Under the pieces are notes generated by a model. It did not search any database. It had not been told where the DNA came from and saw only the letters and a list, made by a program, of their open reading frames with translations. From contig NZ_LROZ01000024.1 of the NCBI RefSeq assembly GCF_001549985.1, forward strand, positions 1-51,552: 51,552 nt of DNA. The letters run 5' to 3'. Source of the DNA: Myroides odoratus. Its GTDB lineage: Bacteria; Bacteroidota; Bacteroidia; Flavobacteriales; Flavobacteriaceae. The translations under genes were made by a program, and so were the position numbers. Numbering within the stretch: the first letter of the stretch is position 1; every line of letters starts with the position of its first letter. Shown piece after piece: positions 43,903 through 51,552 of the stretch.

Positions 43903-45438
43903 TTGAATAAGTACGCTATTTTTTGGATGTTGTGTTTCGTTAGCGGGATAAACACAATACAGGCGCAAGATCAATTGTCAGCCTATGATCGCATCGTAAT
44001 ACAACAACAATCCGAACAAATATTTAAAAAAGACTATTACTATAATCCAGTACACCAGCTGGATTATAGTAATTTTTCATTTTCTGATATTCTAGTGGGG
44101 TATCAAAAATCTCAAAAAGATCTGTATCAATTGCAAGAAGGATCTGGAGTAGAGGGAATTCAAATTGCAGCTTCGTCGTATAAAAAATTAAGCAATAACC
44201 GCAGTATTTGGGGAACTGTTGTCTACAAAAAAAATACACAGAAAGGATTGCAATGGAATAATAATCTCGACGTAGAACTTCTTGGACCCTATGTTCTTGC
44301 TGATTCTACAAGTAACAGCATGAAATATGAAGCTTATGAGTTTGCTGGAGGCTATGCAAAAAAGATACAGCGATTTTCATTGGGTTTAGAAGCTAGTTAT
44401 CAAGCGCATTTAGGGTATAAAAGTAGAGACCCAAGACCTAAGAGCATTTCTTCTCACATGAAAATAAAAGGTGGTATAGGATATGATATAACCGATAACT
44501 GGACGGTTAGTGCTCTAGGGGTATTTACTAATTATACACAAAATACAGCAATAACATTTGCCAATCAAGCGCAGAAAGCAGCCTTGTATCAAATGAATGG
44601 ACTTGGAACATGGAGTAGGTATTTTAGCGGAAAAAGTACAGGGACGAGTATAGAACGAAGTGGGTACGAATATGGAATGGATGTTGAAAATAAAGCATTC
44701 AATTTTATTATTGGGGCAACGAAAGGAAGTACTAGACTCAAAAGATTTAGTACAGGGACATCCTTGAAAAATTCAGATAATGATGCGGAAACGAATCGAT
44801 TAGAAGAAGACTATTACAACCTCTATTTCATGAAGTTTTTTACTTTGGATGAAGATCAACTAGGAATCAAGTACAAGTTTTCAAAAGGCGAGAAGACAGG
44901 AATTGAAGTCTACTACACCGATAATGATGCAAAAGGATTGGAAAAACTGTTGGAAAAGAAATTGTATAAGTATACGGATACCCATCATTTAATTGAAGGA
45001 ATGTATGAAGTGAATTTTACACAAAGTCAATTGATCGTTCAACCTTTTTGGAAGTATCAAAAAACTTCAGAATTACTTCGTGAAGTAAATTCAAAACAAA
45101 ATTTCACCTATACCTATTATGGTATAAATCTAGCTTATACACAAACTTTGACTGCAACGACAACATTAGCAGTTGAACCTACATTCACCTATAGAAAAAC
45201 GAGTCAGGCTAAGAATCAATTAAATCTTGCAACTACGAAAGAGGCAATGAAAGATTGGCTGTTGAATGATTTTGAATACCTTTCTTCTGATTATATTTAT
45301 TGGGGAACTACAGTGAAATACGCCATTGAAAAAGTGAAAAAAGCACCGATGTTTGTAGCTATTACTTACCATCAGTTAGATTTTAAAACAAATAAACAAA
45401 ACAACTATTTAGGCGTGACCTTAGGGGTGACGTTTTAA
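43903..45438 (+). CDS. DUF6850-like outer-membrane beta-barrel protein
   Basis: 511 residues from a TTG start at 43903, which yields a good signal peptide (MNKYAIFWMLCFVSGINTIQAQ). The rest alternates hydrophobic and polar residues over many strands (for example FSLGLEASYQAHLGYKSR, YYGINLAYTQTLTATTTLAV) and ends in YLGVTLGVTF, a barrel C-terminus. The opening (DRIVIQQQSEQIFKKDYYYNP) and operon position fit the family DUF6850; this call is from memory. No known function. Third gene of the operon. Confidence 0.75.
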   Translation: MNKYAIFWMLCFVSGINTIQAQDQLSAYDRIVIQQQSEQIFKKDYYYNPVHQLDYSNFSFSDILVGYQKSQKDLYQLQEGSGVEGIQIAASSYKKLSNNRSIWGTVVYKKNTQKGLQWNNNLDVELLGPYVLADSTSNSMKYEAYEFAGGYAKKIQRFSLGLEASYQAHLGYKSRDPRPKSISSHMKIKGGIGYDITDNWTVSALGVFTNYTQNTAITFANQAQKAALYQMNGLGTWSRYFSGKSTGTSIERSGYEYGMDVENKAFNFIIGATKGSTRLKRFSTGTSLKNSDNDAETNRLEEDYYNLYFMKFFTLDEDQLGIKYKFSKGEKTGIEVYYTDNDAKGLEKLLEKKLYKYTDTHHLIEGMYEVNFTQSQLIVQPFWKYQKTSELLREVNSKQNFTYTYYGINLAYTQTLTATTTLAVEPTFTYRKTSQAKNQLNLATTKEAMKDWLLNDFEYLSSDYIYWGTTVKYAIEKVKKAPMFVAITYHQLDFKTNKQNNYLGVTLGVTF

Positions 45439-45454
45439 TTGAGAAATACAGGAC

Positions 45455-46597
45455 ATGAATAGAAAGTTAATAATTGTCTTTTTTTTGAGTATTGGCGGAC
45501 TCTTGAGTTTTACGAATGCTCCTAAAATATTAAATTCAAGCGACCCAGAATACCAGACAATCATTGAAAGTTATAAACAACCAATAGCACTTTGGCCTAA
45601 ACCAATAATAGATGACGGTGTAGATTGGAAAGAATTTGCAAGTATTCAGCGAGATACTGCTTTTTTTACAACGCAAGATTTACCTGAAGTCATCTTGGGA
45701 AAAATGCTTTTCTTTGATCCAAAATTGTCAAAATCAAGTCAAATTTCATGCAGTACATGTCATGATCCTGCCATGGGATGGACAGATCGCCGATCAGTAG
45801 CACTAGGACATGATCATTTAGAAGGTATGCGAAATACGCCAAGTTTATATAATATGGGGAATCGTAAAATTTTCTTCTGGGATGGAAGAGCCTCGAGTTT
45901 GGAAGAGCAAGCAAGTGGACCTTTAAGTGCACATAATGAAATGGCCATGGATGTGGAGTTATTACCAGCCAAATTAAAAGAAGTAAAAGGCTATAAACCG
46001 TTGTTCAAAGCTGCTTATGGGGATGAAACTATTACCTATGAGCGAATTGTAGGAGCCTTGGCAACTTTTCAGCGTACAATAAAAAGTCAACCTAGCCGTG
46101 TAGACCTTTTTGTAGACGGTAAATTTGACGCTATGACGGATCAAGAAATTTATGGAATGCATCTATTCAGAACCAAAGGGAGATGCATGAATTGCCACCA
46201 TGGACCAGATTTGACAGATGATCAATTTCACAATATTGGATTGACGTATTACAAGAGGAAGTTCCAAGATTTAGGACGGTATGCGATTACAAAAGACCCC
46301 AATCATGTTGGACAATTTAAAACACCTTCTTTGCGTGATTTACTTTTAACCCGACCGTGGATGCACAATGGATTCTTCGATAACCTCGAAGGAATTGTCA
46401 ATATCTACAATAGTGGAATGCATATGATTGATCCAACTCCTGAGCAAAAAATAGCAGATCCTTTATATCCTATTACAGATTCATTAATGCAACCGCTGAA
46501 ATTGAATCGAGAAGAGGTACAAGCAATTGTTGCCTTTTTGGAATCTTTATCAGGGAGTCGATATAAAATGAGAAGACCTGATTTTCCAAGAGAATAG
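45455..46597 (+). CDS. Di-haem cytochrome c peroxidase (CCP/MauG family)
   Basis: 380 residues with an N-terminal export signal. Two c-type haem motifs: CSTCH (Cys 99, Cys 102, His 103) and CMNCH (Cys 244, Cys 247, His 248). GKMLFFDPKLSKSSQISC, NTPSLYNMGNRKIFFWDGRA and FKTPSLRDLLLTRPWMHNG are typical of the family. The enzyme reduces hydrogen peroxide in the periplasm, or in MauG-like members oxidises other substrates. Last gene of the operon, followed by a strong hairpin. Co-expression with a TonB receptor suggests a role tied to metal uptake. Confidence 0.95.
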   Translation: MNRKLIIVFFLSIGGLLSFTNAPKILNSSDPEYQTIIESYKQPIALWPKPIIDDGVDWKEFASIQRDTAFFTTQDLPEVILGKMLFFDPKLSKSSQISCSTCHDPAMGWTDRRSVALGHDHLEGMRNTPSLYNMGNRKIFFWDGRASSLEEQASGPLSAHNEMAMDVELLPAKLKEVKGYKPLFKAAYGDETITYERIVGALATFQRTIKSQPSRVDLFVDGKFDAMTDQEIYGMHLFRTKGRCMNCHHGPDLTDDQFHNIGLTYYKRKFQDLGRYAITKDPNHVGQFKTPSLRDLLLTRPWMHNGFFDNLEGIVNIYNSGMHMIDPTPEQKIADPLYPITDSLMQPLKLNREEVQAIVAFLESLSGSRYKMRRPDFPRE

Positions 46598-46664
46598 ATT
46601 AAACACAACACGAAATAGGTTTAGTACTGTCTCGATTATCTATAAGAGGCTAAAAAAAATAAGA

Positions 46665-46696
46665 AAAGAGCCGCTCCTTTTGGAGTGGCTCTTTTG
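46665..46696. terminator. Bidirectional terminator of the TonB operon and the AraC gene
   Basis: A 14-bp stem (46665-46678 with 46683-46696, one G-T pair) closes TTTT. Confidence 0.8.
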
Positions 46697-46787
46697 CATG
46701 AAAGCTTTGTTGACTTGGTACATCCTAGAAAGATGCTTTGAAATTTGATGAAGAATAACAGGGAGGTACGCAAGTAAGACCTGGATA

Positions 46788-47672
46788 TCATTTTTTCCGT
46801 AATTGTTTGGGGGAATATCCAGTATACTTTTTAACAAAGCTTGAAAAATAAGTAGCATATTCAAATCCTAGTGTAAAAGCTATTTCAGATACAGTCAAAT
46901 TTGAATTCTTTAATAAACGTTGAGCTTCAATCAGTATTCTTTCTTGAATAATTGCTGTTGTGGACTTGCCAAAAGTTTGTTTGACCACATAGTTTAAATA
47001 ATTCGTGTGAATTTCTAGTACTTCTGAATAATCCGCAGCTGTTTTTAAGCGAACGGTTTGTTCTTTATGGGTAATAGGAAATTGCTTTTCTATAAGTTCT
47101 AAAAATTGTGAACATAAGCGGTTGGTAGCATTTCTCTTTTCTGAAAAGGTGAATTCACTGGTTAGCTTATTGGCTTGATGAATGATAATCTCAATGTAAT
47201 TCCGCAAGATTTCTTGTTTTAGAGGATAATCTTGTTGTTGCTCTAATACAATATTTTCAAATAAACTTTTGATCATCTTATCTTGTTCTTTATTTAAAGA
47301 ATAAATAGGAGTTGTTTGTAAGGCTTGCAAGGTGGAACGAATTTCATTGCTTTGATACCCGAGAAACGTATTGGTAAATAAACAAAAAAAGCCATCAGGT
47401 GATTCTGAAGTAGGTTCTAAGGTATAGGTCGAAAGTGGATTCGAGAAAAAAAGCGTAGGTCCTGTGAATTCTCGAGTTTCTGTTCCGTAAAATAATTTAC
47501 TTTTACTGTTTAGGTATGACACCTTGTAATGTGTTTTTATATTATAGGGAATAAGATGTTCCTTCCCTTCTTTTTGTGAATAAACAGCGAATTCATTTGA
47601 ATTGATATCGCTTATAATTGCTTGTTCTTTATCAATAACATCTAGTTCTAATGTTGGGGTTAAGTACGTCAT
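46788..47672 (-). CDS. AraC-family transcriptional regulator
   Basis: 294 residues. The N-terminal 170 residues look like a cupin-type sensing domain (IPYNIKTHYKVSYLNSKSKLF, FFSNPLSTYTLEP). The C-terminal 100 residues hold two helix-turn-helix units, including LTVSEIAFTLGFEYATYFSSFVKKYTGYSP, the usual second AraC motif. It converges on the TonB-peroxidase operon and could regulate it, though nothing in the sequence proves that. Confidence 0.92.
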   Translation of the reverse strand: MTYLTPTLELDVIDKEQAIISDINSNEFAVYSQKEGKEHLIPYNIKTHYKVSYLNSKSKLFYGTETREFTGPTLFFSNPLSTYTLEPTSESPDGFFCLFTNTFLGYQSNEIRSTLQALQTTPIYSLNKEQDKMIKSLFENIVLEQQQDYPLKQEILRNYIEIIIHQANKLTSEFTFSEKRNATNRLCSQFLELIEKQFPITHKEQTVRLKTAADYSEVLEIHTNYLNYVVKQTFGKSTTAIIQERILIEAQRLLKNSNLTVSEIAFTLGFEYATYFSSFVKKYTGYSPKQLRKK

Positions 47673-48411
47673 TTTTTTCGCTTCGATTTTCTTAATACTA
47701 GTTTTTTGAATGCTTAAGGAATGAGTGTATACGATTATGTTTTATGATTATTTGTAAAAATATGTATAATTGTATTCGTAAATTTGATAAAAAACTATTA
47801 TTTGTTGTGTTTTTTAGTTTTTTTAATAAAATATTTACTGTTTTAATGTTTATTCGTGAAATAAATTGTTTTGAATAAGTTTTTTACTGCTATTGTTTCG
47901 AAGGAAACTAGATTATTTGATTAAAATAGATGCTATTGTGCGTTTGATGGAATTTTTTACTAGTACTTTTTAATTCTTATGCTTCGAAGGGTCCTAAAAA
48001 TGAAGGAGAGAAGTTTAAACCTTTTACTTCTAAAAATGCAAAATGACCGTTTTCTTTTGACGTTATTTTTTTAAAAACTATTGATACTTAGTTTGACTTT
48101 TTAGTTCCATTTTTGGACGTATAAAGGTATTCCAATAGCAAGTATGCTAGGGAAGATTTGTAGATTTACAAAGTAAAGTAGAGGGGAGTATTCGCAGATT
48201 CAGTATAGACAATGAATAGTAATACACGATGTTGCAATGGCCAATTTTTATAGTAAATGGATTTTTTAAAAAAGAGGACCTAACTAAGAGGAGATAGGAA
48301 GAAAAAACAAGATCTAAAACTAGAAAGTGTATGATTTACTCCGTGAATTTCTAAACTAGAATCATATATGTTGGATAGTATGAAATTGGTTCAAGAACAT
48401 TTTAATTGTGT
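47673..48411. other. AT-rich intergenic region without a recognised gene
   Basis: About 740 bases between the AraC and GNAT genes. Very AT-rich with stop codons in all frames, no tRNA, no strong hairpin and no tandem repeat that I can see. The word TTCGAAGG occurs twice (about 47898 and 47984). It could hold a regulatory RNA or gene remains, but nothing supports either. Confidence 0.5.
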
Positions 48412-48936
48412 TTATCGTATAATATATTTGTGGTAAATGAGCTTTTTACCCGATATTGGAAGTGAAATAGCATCCTCATACTGATAAGCACAGCGTTCAA
48501 GTAGTTTTTGAGAAGCGCTATTGCTATCAAAAAGTTGTGCGCGAATTACAGTATAGGGTAGGTGGTATTGAATAAAAGTAGCAATAGCTTCTAGTAGTTC
48601 GGTGGCCAATCCTTGTTTCCAAAAATTTTCGTGAAAAATATAGCCGATTTCGACATGAGTCAAAGAATCTGTACATGGAAATAAACCCACTTCTCCAATT
48701 AATCGATAGGGTACTTGATTTTTGAGTACAATTTTATATAATCCCAATTGCTGTGGATATAATTGCTGATTAAGCTGATATTTCTTGACTAAATCTTCTG
48801 ATGTCCATGGTGTTTTGTTGTTGGGAATCCAACGCATTGTGTTGAGGTGATTGTGAATAGCCAATAATGAAACAAGATCATCTGGCAGATGAATGGATTG
48901 GACAAGTAAGCGTGAAGTCTCAAAAATAGTATGCAT
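48412..48936 (-). CDS. GNAT-family N-acetyltransferase (RimJ/RimL type)
   Basis: 174 residues. TSRLLVQSIHLPDD opens the protein as in the RimJ/RimL group. HVEIGYIFHENFWKQGLATELLEAI is motif A with the acetyl-CoA loop (GLAT in place of RGxGxG/A), and SNSASQKLLERCAYQYE is motif B. It transfers an acetyl group from acetyl-CoA to a protein N-terminus or small amine; the acceptor cannot be told. Single gene. Confidence 0.88.
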   Translation of the reverse strand: MHTIFETSRLLVQSIHLPDDLVSLLAIHNHLNTMRWIPNNKTPWTSEDLVKKYQLNQQLYPQQLGLYKIVLKNQVPYRLIGEVGLFPCTDSLTHVEIGYIFHENFWKQGLATELLEAIATFIQYHLPYTVIRAQLFDSNSASQKLLERCAYQYEDAISLPISGKKLIYHKYIIR

Positions 48937-48970
48937 AATAGTAGGAGAATAGATGTATTTAAAATAAACA

Positions 48971-48984
48971 AGCTAAATTTAGCT
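48971..48984. promoter_or_regulatory. 14-bp perfect palindrome upstream of the GNAT gene
   Basis: AGCTAAA-TTTAGCT lies 35 bases before the GNAT ATG. Either an operator or chance in AT-rich DNA. Confidence 0.3.
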
Positions 48985-49151
48985 GTCTTTTTCCTTTAAA
49001 TAGTAAAAAAATGTGATAAAATCTAGGGTTAATATTCTATATTGTGCAATAAAATTGAAGCTGGATTAAAAATAGCACGGTATTTGTTAGTAAATACAGA
49101 GATATCTTTTAGTAACATAAAACAGAATTGAATAAAATATAAAATTATCAA

Positions 49152-50459
49152 ATGAAAACGAAATCAATCAGCAATATATTAACAATAGGCTTTGCACTGT
49201 TCGCTATGTTTTTTGGAGCAGGAAATATTATTTTACCACCCATCATCGGACTAATAACTGGGGAAGAATGGGATTCAGCCGTTTTTGGATTTACAATTAC
49301 CGCTATCGTTGCTCCTTTTTTAGGAATATTAGCTGTCTTGTTCTCTGGAGATGAGTTTACAGATTTAGGAAAGAGAATTAATAAAACCATTGGAATTATT
49401 TTAGCAACAGCTATTATTTTAAGTATTGGCCCCTTTGTTGCCATTCCCCGTACTGCTGCTACGACCTTTGAAGTAGGATTATTACCCATTTGGCCTAATT
49501 TTAATCCCATTATTTCATCTGTTTTATTCTTCGCTGTCACGTTAGCTTTATCGATATCACCTTCAAAAGTGGTTGATATTATTGGAAAATATTTAACTCC
49601 ATTATTATTGGTGTTATTGGCGATTATGATTGTAATGGGAATACTTCACCCTTTGGATACAACAATCGATACCGGTGTTGGAGCCGTTGAATCATTCCGA
49701 AGAGGCTTCTCAGAAGGATACCAAACCATGGATGTACTAGCTTCTGTTATTTATGCGGGGATTATTATTTCTGCAGTAAAAGCAAAAGGGTATGTGAGCC
49801 CAGATGCAAAAACTAGAATAACCTTTCTTTCTGGTGCAGTGGCGACAATTTGTCTTTTGTTTATTTATGGAGGACTCGTTTATCTTGGTGCAACTTCAGG
49901 ATATGGATCTGCAGCGGATTTAAAACGTACAGAATTATTACTCTATATTTCCAACCATGTATTAGGATCCCAAGGAACAATAGCCTTATCTTTATGTATT
50001 GCCCTAGCCTGTTTGACAACTGCGATCGCGTTAGTTTGTGCAACAGGAACGTTTTTTAGCCAATTGACAAAAGGAAGAGTAAGTTATAAAGCGGTTGTAA
50101 TTGCTACTTGTGTATTTTCTGCAATCCTTGCTGTAAACGGAGTAGATAAAATTATTGATTATGCAGGGCCGTTTTTAGGGGTTATTTATCCTATTACGCT
50201 TACCTTAATATTATATGTAGTGATTTTTGGTAAAATAGTCAAGCGAAAGATTCCATTTGTAGGTGCAATCGTTACTACAACAATCTTTGCTATCGTACAA
50301 TTTTATATTACAATGACAATAGGACAGGCTGTAGAAGATAGCTTTGTTTTTCAGTTGAACGAGTGCATCAAAAAGATTCCTTTATATAATTATGATGTAC
50401 CTTGGCTACTGCCTTCTTTTGTTGTTTTTATTGTCTTATACTTATTCAATCGAAAATAA
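49152..50459 (+). CDS. brnQ: Branched-chain amino acid transporter BrnQ (LIVCS family)
   Basis: 435 residues with about 12 membrane helices. FALFAMFFGAGNIILPPIIG near the start, GPFVAIPRTAATTFEVG and AGPFLGVIYPITLTLIL are hallmarks of the LIVCS sodium-coupled carriers of Leu, Ile and Val. It sits in the inner membrane. A near-consensus promoter (TTTG 49083-49086, TATCTTTT 49103-49110) lies upstream and a strong terminator follows. Single gene. Confidence 0.94.
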   Translation: MKTKSISNILTIGFALFAMFFGAGNIILPPIIGLITGEEWDSAVFGFTITAIVAPFLGILAVLFSGDEFTDLGKRINKTIGIILATAIILSIGPFVAIPRTAATTFEVGLLPIWPNFNPIISSVLFFAVTLALSISPSKVVDIIGKYLTPLLLVLLAIMIVMGILHPLDTTIDTGVGAVESFRRGFSEGYQTMDVLASVIYAGIIISAVKAKGYVSPDAKTRITFLSGAVATICLLFIYGGLVYLGATSGYGSAADLKRTELLLYISNHVLGSQGTIALSLCIALACLTTAIALVCATGTFFSQLTKGRVSYKAVVIATCVFSAILAVNGVDKIIDYAGPFLGVIYPITLTLILYVVIFGKIVKRKIPFVGAIVTTTIFAIVQFYITMTIGQAVEDSFVFQLNECIKKIPLYNYDVPWLLPSFVVFIVLYLFNRK

Positions 50460-50495
50460 AAAAATCCCATTCTAGTTCTAGAATGGGATTTTTTT
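50458..50495. terminator. Bidirectional terminator between brnQ and the phosphodiesterase-like gene
   Basis: A perfect 17-bp stem (50458-50474 with 50479-50495, core TCCCATTCTA) closes GTTC, between convergent stop codons. Confidence 0.9.
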
Positions 50496-51444
50496 ATTTT
50501 AGTGTGATTCTTTCTCCTTGTGTCGGGAAAATATAGTGTACGTGTAAAGGATTGTTCTCCAGTAGCTCTTGTTTGATTATTTCAATTTGGTTACCGGAAG
50601 GTTTTAAATGCGTAATAATAACTGTTAGATCATCCAACGATTCAAGTCCGGTGTATTGTGCTAATTTACTCAACTCCTCGGTTAATAGTTTGGGAGTTAA
50701 ATGACCAAATAGTAAATGTTCTGGCTGACTATTAGCAAAAGACACTTCTAATAAAATGGTCTTTAGGTTTTTGTTTCGCACTAAAGGAGCAATGTATTCC
50801 CATATTGTTTCTAAGTGATTTGTTTTTTCAATACGGTCTGCCCCCGTATCGCCAAAGTATAATACATAATCGTTGTTGTTGCGCAATAAAATGGCAGAAC
50901 TCTTTTGAGGATTAACATGACTTAATTCAAATAACTCTGCAGAAAATGTGGTATTGCTAATAGTGAAAGATTGTAAAGGTTTAACTTTGGTGTAGGTGTA
51001 CTTTCCTATAATTGGCGATTCTCCTTCATTTCCAAAATTAGCCCAAGAGGCATTAGTGAAATAATTGTGTTTAAAAATATCTGCTACAAAAGGCAAGGAG
51101 TAAATTGGCTTAGCTGAATCTTCTGGTGAATTGATGATCAAACCCGAAAGATGATCTAAATGACCGTGTGAAATAAAATATCCTTTGATATAGTCTTGTA
51201 GTATCGTTTCAAAGGAAACATTAAAAGTTCCTTTTTCAATTGCTTTGTTTATTCCACTTCTTACTGTTCCAGCATCCAAAGCAATATAACTATTACTCTT
51301 TTCTACGCCTAGTAAATAACAAGATAAATTGCTTTCATCTCCTCCTCCATAAACACCTAGAGGAATTATTTCTAAGTTTTGTGCCCATAGGGAAGAGGTA
51401 CTATAAAGTAAAAACGCGGAAAGTGTAAAAAATAACTTCTTCAT
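50494..51444 (-). CDS. Exported class II cyclic-nucleotide phosphodiesterase-like metallo-hydrolase
   Basis: 316 residues with a signal peptide ending at SLWAQN. Metallo-beta-lactamase fold: HGHLDH at 93-98, later HVNPQKSS, YFGDTGADR and THLKPSG. The segment HGHLDHLSGLIINSP fits the class II cyclic-nucleotide phosphodiesterase signature H-x-H-L-D-H-[LIVM]-x-[GS]-[LIVMA]-[LIVM](2)-x-S-[AP] at every position. Such enzymes hydrolyse cAMP or cGMP; bacterial CpdP is periplasmic, as expected here from the signal. The opening IIPLGVYGGGDESNLSCYLL is also family-like. Activity is inferred. Confidence 0.85.
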   Translation of the reverse strand: MKKLFFTLSAFLLYSTSSLWAQNLEIIPLGVYGGGDESNLSCYLLGVEKSNSYIALDAGTVRSGINKAIEKGTFNVSFETILQDYIKGYFISHGHLDHLSGLIINSPEDSAKPIYSLPFVADIFKHNYFTNASWANFGNEGESPIIGKYTYTKVKPLQSFTISNTTFSAELFELSHVNPQKSSAILLRNNNDYVLYFGDTGADRIEKTNHLETIWEYIAPLVRNKNLKTILLEVSFANSQPEHLLFGHLTPKLLTEELSKLAQYTGLESLDDLTVIITHLKPSGNQIEIIKQELLENNPLHVHYIFPTQGERITLK

Positions 51445-51489
51445 TATATATGTATTTGTTGTAAAAGTAATGCTTTTTGTTGTTTTTAG

Positions 51490-51552
51490 GAGGATGCTTT
51501 TTTTGAGGATGCTTTTTTTGAGGATGCTTTTTTTGAGGATGCTTTTTTTGAG
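51490..51552. repeat. Tandem repeat of a 15-bp unit, cut by the window end
   Basis: Four perfect copies of GAGGATGCTTTTTTT (51490-51549) and the start of a fifth run to the last base. Copy number beyond the window is unknown. It lies 46 bases upstream of the phosphodiesterase-like start. Confidence 0.95.

Noticed and set aside
47673..48411. Possible hidden gene or RNA in the 0.74-kb gap
   Set aside because: Stops in all frames, no strong stem-loop and no promoter-terminator pair that I could recognise.
49148..49540. 130-codon frame antisense to the start of brnQ
   Set aside because: brnQ is certain from its motifs; the antisense frame is a shadow of membrane-protein codon bias.

Overview
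The window is AT-rich DNA from a member of the Bacteroidota, most likely the family Flavobacteriaceae. The evidence is a SusC/SusD pair, TonB-dependent receptors, many beta-barrel proteins ending in Phe or Leu, recurrent promoter elements of the type TAnnTTTG, an archaeal-type prolyl-tRNA synthetase and tRNA genes without an encoded CCA end. A Myroides-like organism is a guess from protein style only.

Layout. (1) 1-5.9 kb: the 3' part of a very large protein with a PAAR-like (DUF4280-type) segment, a GH19/lysozyme-like domain and a C-terminal NlpC/P60-like domain, followed at once by a lipoprotein; this reads as a contact-dependent (probably type VI subtype iii) cell-wall effector and its immunity protein. 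(2) 5.9-24 kb: mostly core genes: glycerophosphodiesterase, a Tricorn-like S41 protease, a block of short tandem repeats, rimO, outer-membrane proteins, proS, five identical tRNA-Glu genes leading into rpsT, typA, a GT14-like glycosyltransferase, queE, a DUF2059 protein, a methyltransferase and a cysteine-cluster protein. (3) 24-35 kb, minus strand: namZ and a LytS-type histidine kinase, then a zinc metalloprotease, SusC and SusD, then a LytTR response regulator. Two 21-bp direct repeats lie in front of the protease, with the spacing expected of a LytTR-regulator binding site. I read this as a self-regulated nutrient-capture locus. (4) 35-39.5 kb: a LolC/E-like permease, a DUF4241 protein with a HEAT-like partner, and a DJ-1/PfpI protein beside a GlxA-type regulator that carries a related domain. 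(5) 39.5-46.7 kb: a four-gene operon of TonB receptor, DUF4876-like lipoprotein, DUF6850-like barrel and di-haem cytochrome c peroxidase, with a palindromic operator candidate upstream and an AraC regulator facing it. (6) 46.8-51.5 kb: AraC regulator, a 0.74-kb AT-rich gap, a GNAT acetyltransferase, BrnQ, a class II cyclic-nucleotide phosphodiesterase-like protein and a 15-bp tandem repeat cut by the window end.

All family assignments were made by eye from motifs and remembered family features; no search was run. Promoters and terminators were read from the sequence.
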